Assembly (NCBI GenBank): GCA_025353435.1
Contig: JANXQR010000824.1
Span: 1-5,646 of the forward strand
DNA from: Acidobacteriota bacterium
GTDB taxonomy: Bacteria > Acidobacteriota > Terriglobia > Terriglobales > Acidobacteriaceae
Length of the DNA: 5,646 bases
Direction of reading: 5' to 3'
The stretch's first letter is position 1, and the number at the start of each line of letters is the position of its first letter. A model generated the notes under the pieces. It saw nothing but the letters and a program-made list of their open reading frames with translations, was not told the DNA's origin and searched no databases. Of the stretch, positions 1 through 4,657 are shown one piece after another. Position numbers and translations under genes: made by a program.

Positions 1-2984
1 TCAACGTAAATCTCGTTGCAAACCGTTGTCGGGCCCTTCACCATGCCGGTTGCCTGGCAGGTGGGGCAGGGAACACTCAGCGTCCGTTCAAGCGACTGCT
101 TGACGCGTTTGCGGGTGATCGCCACCAGGCCGAAATCATTGAACTGCAGAACCTTGGTCGGCGCGCGGTCGTTCTTGAGAGCTTCCTCAAGAGCGGCCAT
201 CACCTTGAAGCGATTCTTGCGCTCGTCCATGTCGATGAAGTCAATGATGATGATGCCGCCCAGGTCGCGCAGGCGAATCTGACGCACGATCTCAGGGATG
301 GCGTCGAGGTTGGTCTTGACGATGGTGTCTTCAAGCCGCGCAGTCTTTCCCACGTACTTACCAGTGTTGATATCGATGGCGACGAGTGCTTCCGTCTGGT
401 TGATCACAATCGATCCGCCCGACTTGAGCCACACCTTGGAACGCAGCGCCTTCGAAATTTCATCCTGGATGCCGAAGTGCTCAAAGAGCGGAACTTCCTT
501 GGTGTAGAGCTTCACGCGGCGAACAAGATTTGGCGAGAAGCGATTCAGGAAGCGCACAATGCGTTCGTAGTCCTCCTGCGAGTCGACCCAGATGGACGAG
601 AAATTGGCGCTGACCTGGTCTCTCAAGATGCGCTCAATCAGCGAAAGATCGTGATAGATCAGGGCCGGCGATTTGGACTTCTCAGAACGGTCCTTGATTT
701 CGTCCCAGAGGTGCAGCAGGAAGCGAAGATCGGCGCGAAGCTCTTCCTCGGACGCGCCCTCGGCGGCGGTGCGAACGATGAACCCGCCAGACGACTCGCC
801 GCGCTCGCTGATCAGGATGCGCTTCAGCCGCTGGCGTTCGTCGTCGGAGTCAATCTTGCGGCTCACGCCCACGTGGCTGACAGTCGGCATGAAAACCAGG
901 AAGCGGCCCGGCAGCGCGATGTGGCTGGTGATGCGCGCCCCCTTCTTGGCGATGGGCTCCTTGGCAATCTGAACAAGGATCTCCTGACCCGGCTTCAACA
1001 GGTCGCTGATGATGGGCAGGTCGGAAGTTTGCGCTGTGCGGCGCGACGGTCCGCCTCGCCGATCACCGCCGCGGCCGCCTTGCGCGGGTCGTCCGGTGCG
1101 ACGTCCGCGTCCGCCCCGGTCACGGCGCTGCTGGCCCGCGGGTGCTGCGCCGTCGGCTGTGGTCTGCTCTCCGGTGCCTTCTTCATCCTCATCTTCGATG
1201 TCGAATTCGTCTTCGACAGCCGTGTCGCCGTTCTTGTCGCCGAAATTCAACTGGATGCGATGGTCGAGATGAGCCTCCTGCAGCATTTCGCCCAGCTCAC
1301 CAGAGCGAATCTGGGTCTGCAGCTTCTCTTCTTCTTCGTAGTCGTCCAGGTCGTGTTCGTCGGATTTGTGGTGGCTGCGGGGAGCGTCGAATTCTTCGCC
1401 CTCGATCGTTTCCTCTTCCACCAGGCCGGTGCCGGGCGCAAAGCCTGAAACCGAACGCACGGTCGAACCACTGCCCCCACCAACTGGCTCCGACGCCCGC
1501 TCCGTTACCGGGGCGGGAGACTCCGCTTCCGACGACTCATCGGTCTTCTTCTTCTTGCCACCCAGGCCGAATAGACGAAACTCGCTGGGCGGCAGAGGAT
1601 CGACGTGGTGCGATGCCGTCCTGTCCTCTTCCGGCTTGTCCGGATCGCCGGTCTGCTCGTAAACGGCGTCAGCGACAACTTCATTCGAGGGCTGCTCGAT
1701 CGGCTCGTGGCCAATGTTGTCGTCAACTTCACGACCGCCATGCTGCGAGCTGGTGTGGTGTTCGTGTTCGCCGCCGTGGTGCGTCTCAGCGGCCGCAACC
1801 GGCAAGTCATCCTCTGACTGTTCCTCGAAAACGAGTTCCTCTTCCACCAGATCGTCGCCCTGGATCGAGCCCCCTTCCGGTGTCAGGTAGGGCGACTCCA
1901 TTACAAAGTTGGGGCGTGCCTCGTATTCCGTCGTGGGTTCTTCCGTCTCCTCGAAAACGGTGTGCCCGCTGTGATGGGCGGCCAGATCTGCGAAGGTGTC
2001 GTGGGACTCCGCGGCCACGTGCGAAGCAGGTGACTCTTCCTGGGTTGCCTCGGCCGGCTTGCTCCGATGCCTGGAGAGCGATTCCCCTGGCAGCAGCCCG
2101 CTGCCGTCCCACTCAATCGGTTTCTCGATCAGCGTGGATGGCTTGAAGGTGACTGCCGGACGCGCGGGAGCCGCGTGTGCTGGAGCGGAACTTGAGGCCG
2201 TGGGGGCCGGTTCGCCGCCGTATTTCCCCAGCGATTCTCCCGGCAAAACGAATGGTGTTGGCGCGCGCTCTGACCGCGCTTCGCGAGCGGGCGGCGCAGT
2301 GGTCTCCCGGCTGGAATAACTCCGGGGCTCATGTGACGAGGCCTGAAGCTCCGAGGCTACAGCCGGCTCGGTGCGTACTGTGGGCTCCGCGAACGTCTCG
2401 GCGGAAGCTTCAGTTTCCACGGGGTCGGAAACAGGAGATGCCCCACCTCGGCCACCGCGGCGGCGACGGCGTCCGCGCCACCGCTTGCCGCCTTGTTCGC
2501 CGCCAGCCTCGCCTTCGCCTTCCGCAAACCCCTCAGCCGCAGGAGCTTCAAGTGCTGCCGATTCAACGGGTTGAACTTCAATCGCCCGCTCAGGGGCCGG
2601 CTTGCGATCCCGGGAACCACGTTCCTGCTCCGGACGATCACGCCGTCCTTCCGGCCGAGGAGCCTTTTCCACGGGTGATCGATTGATTTCGCGCGGAGCC
2701 TGCGCCCCGCCGGCAACTGCCGCCTTTTCAACCTCATCCGACTCTTCCGGATCTTCCATCTCCAGGAAATCCGTCACGTAAAGGAAGGCGTCGCGTTCCA
2801 GACCTAAGTCTACAAACGCGGACTGCATGCCGGGGAGGACGCGGGTTACGCGTCCGTTGTAGATCGATCCTGCGAGGGTGTACTCGTTTTCGCGCTCGTA
2901 ATAGATTTCTGCGAGCTGATCGTCCTCGAGTATTGCAAGCCGCGTTTCATGCGGCGTTGAGGAAATACAAATCTCTTTTGCCAT
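1..2984 (-). CDS. rng: RNase E/G-family endoribonuclease with giant insert in its S1 domain (3' end outside window)
   Basis: Single-strand-specific endoribonuclease of rRNA maturation and mRNA decay, cytoplasmic or membrane-associated. It is open for 994 codons from ATG 2984 to the left edge with no internal stop. Residues 1-75 hold the N-terminal strands and first half of an S1 domain (SIYNGRVTRVLPGMQSAFVD from 40). Residues 77-654 are a charged low-complexity insert. The S1 domain resumes at 656-700 (LLKPGQEILVQIAKE; FLVFMP). Arg738-Thr739 in FIVRTA match the E. coli RNase E 5'-monophosphate sensor Arg169-Thr170. Asp871 and Asn873 in AIDIN, and Asp915 in IIDFIDM, match the metal site (Asp303, Asn305, Asp346). 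Cys973 and Cys976 in CPTC match the zinc-link. Subtracting the insert puts CPTC near residue 398, as in E. coli RNase G, so about 80 residues are probably missing at the left edge. The start is well fixed: an in-frame TGA at 3035-3033 has no ATG between it and 2984. It could equally be named rne; the catalytic core is shared. Confidence 0.95.
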   Translation of the reverse strand, partial: MAKEICISSTPHETRLAILEDDQLAEIYYERENEYTLAGSIYNGRVTRVLPGMQSAFVDLGLERDAFLYVTDFLEMEDPEESDEVEKAAVAGGAQAPREINRSPVEKAPRPEGRRDRPEQERGSRDRKPAPERAIEVQPVESAALEAPAAEGFAEGEGEAGGEQGGKRWRGRRRRRGGRGGASPVSDPVETEASAETFAEPTVRTEPAVASELQASSHEPRSYSSRETTAPPAREARSERAPTPFVLPGESLGKYGGEPAPTASSSAPAHAAPARPAVTFKPSTLIEKPIEWDGSGLLPGESLSRHRSKPAEATQEESPASHVAAESHDTFADLAAHHSGHTVFEETEEPTTEYEARPNFVMESPYLTPEGGSIQGDDLVEEELVFEEQSEDDLPVAAAETHHGGEHEHHTSSQHGGREVDDNIGHEPIEQPSNEVVADAVYEQTGDPDKPEEDRTASHHVDPLPPSEFRLFGLGGKKKKTDESSEAESPAPVTERASEPVGGGSGSTVRSVSGFAPGTGLVEEETIEGEEFDAPRSHHKSDEHDLDDYEEEEKLQTQIRSGELGEMLQEAHLDHRIQLNFGDKNGDTAVEDEFDIEDEDEEGTGEQTTADGAAPAGQQRRDRGGRGRRTGRPAQGGRGGDRRGGPSRRTAQTSDLPIISDLLKPGQEILVQIAKEPIAKKGARITSHIALPGRFLVFMPTVSHVGVSRKIDSDDERQRLKRILISERGESSGGFIVRTAAEGASEEELRADLRFLLHLWDEIKDRSEKSKSPALIYHDLSLIERILRDQVSANFSSIWVDSQEDYERIVRFLNRFSPNLVRRVKLYTKEVPLFEHFGIQDEISKALRSKVWLKSGGSIVINQTEALVAIDINTGKYVGKTARLEDTIVKTNLDAIPEIVRQIRLRDLGGIIIIDFIDMDERKNRFKVMAALEEALKNDRAPTKVLQFNDFGLVAITRKRVKQSLERTLSVPCPTCQATGMVKGPTTVCNEIYV
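1023..2756 (-). other. Disordered charged insert (about 578 residues) splitting the S1 domain of the ribonuclease
   Basis: Encodes residues 77-654 of the ribonuclease. Composition is dominated by Glu, Pro, Ala, Ser, Arg, Gly and His with few large hydrophobic residues, so it is probably unstructured. In order: an acidic start (EMEDPEESDEVEK), an Arg/Glu/Pro stretch, a first Arg-Gly cluster at 167-181, a Pro/Ala/Ser-rich part with two LPGESL motifs (247, 298), an acidic Glu-rich part around 345-395, a His-rich patch at 402-415, a hydrophobic-then-basic motif FRLFGLGGKKKK (469-480), a predicted helix around 550-575, an acidic run (EFDIEDEDEE), and a second Arg-Gly cluster at 616-649. In E. coli RNase E the unstructured scaffold follows the catalytic domain; here the low-complexity part is inside the S1 fold. 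Scaffold or RNA-binding function is inference by analogy. Confidence 0.85.
2067..2246 (-). repeat. Two copies of an LPGESL-(G/S)-(K/R)-(Y/H) peptide motif in the ribonuclease insert
   Basis: Residues 247-255 (codons 2246-2220) read LPGESLGKY and residues 298-306 (codons 2093-2067) read LPGESLSRH. The motif starts are 51 residues apart, in otherwise unlike sequence. Six identical residues followed by small, basic and aromatic/His positions suggest a duplicated short linear motif rather than a folded domain. Its partner is unknown. Confidence 0.7.
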
Positions 2985-2988
2985 CGTA

Positions 2989-2995
2989 CCTTTCC
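2989..2995 (-). promoter_or_regulatory. Shine-Dalgarno of the Rne/Rng gene
   Basis: The minus strand reads GGAAAGG, four bases, then ATG at 2984. With the in-frame upstream TGA at 3035-3033 and no other ATG between, it fixes the start. The spacing is slightly short. Confidence 0.6.
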
Positions 2996-3127
2996 GCCCG
3001 GCGCTGATCGGCAGCCGGGGCCTGGGGCAAGGTCAGATGGAGAAACGCGGGTCCGGAAGGGAAGGGGATGTGCGGATGAGACGACCGGGGAGAGACCGAC
3101 GCGCCACGGGCCCAATGCAAAAACTGA

Positions 3128-3148
3128 GGGCGGCAAGCCCCGAAGGGC
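3128..3148 (-). other. UUCG tetraloop hairpin overlapping an alternative stem followed by five T
   Basis: On the minus strand GCCC-TTCG-GGGC (3148-3137) forms a C(UUCG)G tetraloop hairpin with four pairs. The same GGGC (3140-3137) can instead pair with GCCC at 3131-3128 around TTGCC, and that alternative is followed within a few bases by TTTTT. The two folds exclude each other, as in an attenuator, but both stems are short. Confidence 0.3.
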
Positions 3149-3164
3149 GGCTGCGAACCGGTCC

Positions 3165-3189
3165 GTTCAGCCGAAAAAGCCGGCTGAAC
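3165..3189 (-). repeat. Perfect nine-base inverted repeat (stem-loop) in the ribonuclease leader
   Basis: GTTCAGCCG and CGGCTGAAC pair over nine bases around a seven-base loop GCTTTTT on the minus strand. It is the longest uninterrupted inverted repeat I found in the gap. The T-run lies in the loop rather than after the stem, so it is not an intrinsic terminator. Its 3' arm base GAAC can also pair with GTTC in the ACCGGTTC just downstream, giving a competing weaker fold. Confidence 0.55.
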
Positions 3190-3202
3190 AAGCTGTCCAA
3201 TT

Positions 3203-3234
3203 GATATATCCGCTGGCAGAAATTTTGTGGCCAA
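3203..3234 (-). promoter_or_regulatory. Weak candidate promoter for the ribonuclease gene
   Basis: On the minus strand TTGGCC (3234-3229) is followed after 18 bases by GATATA within GATATATC (3210-3203). Each box matches the sigma-70 consensus poorly, so this is only the best of several weak matches. A start just downstream would leave roughly 200 bases of leader. Confidence 0.15.
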
Positions 3235-3246
3235 CCATACCCAAAC

Positions 3247-3260
3247 CGACCATAAGGTCG
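3247..3260 (-). other. Small stem-loop with UUAU loop following the nested structure
   Basis: CGACC (3260-3256), loop TTAT, GGTCG (3251-3247) form a perfect five-base stem on the minus strand, preceded by TTTT and followed by GTTTGGG. There is no downstream U-run, so it is not a standard terminator. Confidence 0.35.
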
Positions 3261-3274
3261 AAAAGAGCGGGGCC

Positions 3275-3379
3275 GTTCCACCGCTGGCGCCAGCACAGGA
3301 ATACCGCGAATATGGAGGGAGGAGCAACGTGCCCCATCCTCCCGCGCGCTCTGTGCAAATCAGGCGTTGCCAGCGGAAC
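3275..3379 (-). ncRNA. Candidate structured RNA: nested complementary arms in the ribonuclease leader
   Basis: On the minus strand three pairs of arms nest inside each other. Outer: GTTCCGCTGGC (3379-3369) with GCCAGC-GGT-GGAAC (3288-3275), eleven pairs with a three-base bulge. Middle: GCACAG (3356-3351) with CTGTGC (3298-3293), six pairs. Inner: GGGAGGA (3343-3337) with TCCTCCC (3323-3317), seven pairs, extended by GCA/TGC around a three-base loop with a TGGG bulge. A CGCG/CGCG pairing is possible between middle and inner stems. The result is one long irregular hairpin of about 105 bases. I recognise no Rfam family: it lacks the SRP RNA tetraloop/loop-E sequence, and a 6S-like identity cannot be shown. 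It could be a cis-acting leader element or a separate small RNA. The pairing is seen in the sequence; function is inference. Confidence 0.35.
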
Positions 3380-3391
3380 CGGGGTCCCTGA

Positions 3392-3407
3392 CGACAAGTG
3401 AATGTCG
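3392..3407 (-). other. Small stem-loop in the ribonuclease leader
   Basis: CGACA (3407-3403) and TGTCG (3396-3392) form a five-base perfect stem with a six-base loop on the minus strand, 12 bases before the larger nested structure. It is short enough to arise by chance. Confidence 0.35.
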
Positions 3408-3510
3408 CTTTGGGGTACCGGCTTTCCCGTTTCTGCGTACTCATGAACCCAATCCTGCCGGGCTCGGACTCCCTCTGGGAACCTGGCCGGCGAAGTGTTG
3501 GAAACTCTAT

Positions 3511-3537
3511 CCGTGGACCGGAAATTCCGTGCCACGG
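3511..3537 (-). other. Stem-loop just downstream of rodA (possible mRNA 3' end or processing site)
   Basis: Arms CCGTGG (3537-3532) and CCACGG (3516-3511) pair perfectly over six bases. Inside them, CGGA and TCCG pair over four with a three-base loop, separated from the outer stem by a two-by-two mismatch. It begins 22 bases after the rodA stop. No U-run follows, so it is not a textbook intrinsic terminator; it could protect the mrdA-rodA mRNA 3' end or mark a cleavage site. Confidence 0.5.
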
Positions 3538-3559
3538 TGTTAAAACCCTTTGATGCAAC

Positions 3560-4657
3560 TCAGTTTACGAACCGGCGCATGCGCACATTCATCGCGACAC
3601 CCAGCGCCAGGAAGGTAAACAAGACCGAAGATCCGCCGTAACTCATTAACGGTAAAGGGATTCCGGTAACCGGCATAAAACCTATGACCATGCCCACATT
3701 GACCAGAATCTGGAAGGTCAATACAGCCACGATTCCCATGATAATGAGGGAACCGGACAGGTCCGCGGCTGTTTGAGCGTTTTGAATCAAACGCATCAAT
3801 ACGAAGAAGTATAGCAGCAGCACAAACAATGCGCCGACGAAGCCGTGCTCCTCACTAAACGCGGCAAAGATGAAGTCAGCATGGGGAATAGGCAGAAAGG
3901 CACCCTGGGTCTGCGAGCCCTTTTCGGCGCCCTTGCCCCAGATTCCGCCGGCCCCGACCGCGATTTTCGACTGCAAAATCTGGTAGCCCGAGCCCTTGGG
4001 GTCATTACCGGGATCGAGGAAGCTGGTGAGGCGGGCCTTCTGGTAGGGCTTGAGAATTCTGCCGCTGGTCCAGACGCCGGCAATCAGGACTGCTCCGCAG
4101 GTGAGGAGAATCAGCGCCTGGCGCCAGTTGATTCCTCCCAGGAACATTCCCGCGATCAGGATCGGGGTGTAGGTGAGGGCGGTGCCGAGGTCGGGTTGGA
4201 TCAGAACGAGCACCATCGGAATGCCAACCAACCCAAAGGCCTTGAAGATATCTTTCCAGGTCAGGCTGCGGCCGCCCAGGTTGGCAAAGTAGCGCGCCAC
4301 CACCAGGATGAGGATGAGTTTGACCCATTCCGAAGGCTGGAAGTGCATAGGCCCCACTTTGATCCAGCGCTTCGCTCCCAAAACCTTGACTCCAACAAGC
4401 CTCACGGCAACCAGTGCCACCAGGCAGACCCCGTAAGCCCAGGGAGCCCAATCGAGCAGCTTGTGATAGTCGATTTTGGCAAAGATGACCATGGCTACCA
4501 AGCCGCCAAGAATGAAGTACACCTGCTTGGTGTGGAAGCCCAGGTATTTGGTGTGCAGGGTGGCGGAATAAATCTCGGCAACCGACAGGATGCAGAGAAC
4601 GATGATCATCGAAATCAGGGCCCAGTCAAAATCGCGGAAGCTCAGGAAGCGGCGCAT
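3560..4657 (-). CDS. rodA: RodA, SEDS-family peptidoglycan glycosyltransferase of the elongasome
   Basis: Inner-membrane protein that polymerises lipid II into glycan strands during lateral wall growth, working with PBP2. It has 365 residues, close to the usual RodA length of about 370, and is very hydrophobic, consistent with the ten membrane helices of SEDS proteins. Recognisable blocks in order: GAKRWI (94-99), QPSEWVKL (107-114), QPDLGTAL (154-161), the large outer loop with GGIWGKG (237-243), then PHADFIFAAFSEEHGF (258-273) and PVTGIPLPLMSYGGSS (329-344). Asp261 in HADFIF aligns with the catalytic Asp262 of E. coli RodA. RodA is preferred over FtsW or SpoVE because of the mrdA neighbour and the short N-terminus. 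The ATG at 4657-4655 overlaps the mrdA TGA by one base and has a GAAAGG Shine-Dalgarno eight bases upstream, inside mrdA, so translation is probably coupled. The stop is TGA at 3562-3560. Confidence 0.96.
   Translation of the reverse strand: MRRFLSFRDFDWALISMIIVLCILSVAEIYSATLHTKYLGFHTKQVYFILGGLVAMVIFAKIDYHKLLDWAPWAYGVCLVALVAVRLVGVKVLGAKRWIKVGPMHFQPSEWVKLILILVVARYFANLGGRSLTWKDIFKAFGLVGIPMVLVLIQPDLGTALTYTPILIAGMFLGGINWRQALILLTCGAVLIAGVWTSGRILKPYQKARLTSFLDPGNDPKGSGYQILQSKIAVGAGGIWGKGAEKGSQTQGAFLPIPHADFIFAAFSEEHGFVGALFVLLLYFFVLMRLIQNAQTAADLSGSLIIMGIVAVLTFQILVNVGMVIGFMPVTGIPLPLMSYGGSSVLFTFLALGVAMNVRMRRFVN

Larger units (their letters stand above)
2985..3559 (-). other. 575-base non-coding gap between rodA and the ribonuclease gene, probable long 5' leader
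   Basis: No credible protein gene is seen in this gap on either strand. The longest reading frame (TTG at 3558 to 2947, 203 codons) is Pro/Arg/Ser-rich, resembles no family I recognise and runs into the ribonuclease gene out of frame. The gap is instead rich in inverted repeats, listed separately at 3511-3537, 3392-3407, 3275-3379, 3247-3260, 3165-3189 and 3128-3148. Established knowledge: E. coli rne has a 361-base leader whose stem-loops let RNase E cut and limit its own message. The position and length here fit a similar arrangement, but no sequence similarity to that leader was recognised. The gap may also hold a separate promoter, since it is far longer than the one-base mrdA-rodA overlap. 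Confidence 0.6.

Noticed and set aside
477..2146. Long plus-strand frames (477-1448 and 1142-2146) opposite the ribonuclease gene
   Set aside because: The biased Glu/Gly/Arg codons of the insert lower stop frequency on the opposite strand. The products show only reflected low complexity, and the minus frame is continuous.
1023..2756. Possibility that the low-complexity part is a frameshift or a separate gene between two ribonuclease fragments
   Set aside because: The minus frame was followed codon by codon from 2984 to 3: no stop and no frame change, with family motifs in the same frame on both sides.
3140..3170. tRNA T-arm-like GGTTCGCAGCC on the minus strand
   Set aside because: No acceptor, D-arm or anticodon arm can be built around it.
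3283..3294. Twelve-base palindrome GCTGGCGCCAGC as an operator
   Set aside because: No known regulator site was recognised, and the sequence is explained as overlap of the nested arms; a self-complementary GC-rich 12-mer can occur by chance.
2947..3558. 203-codon minus-strand frame filling the rodA-ribonuclease gap
   Set aside because: It needs a TTG start with no clear Shine-Dalgarno, is Pro/Arg/Ser/Trp-rich without recognisable domains, and overlaps the fixed ribonuclease start out of frame.
3000..3559. SRP RNA, 6S RNA, CRISPR array or transposon ends in the gap
   Set aside because: The SRP GGAA-loop and conserved motif are absent, 6S cannot be supported from one sequence, there are no regularly spaced direct repeats, and no terminal repeats or transposase.
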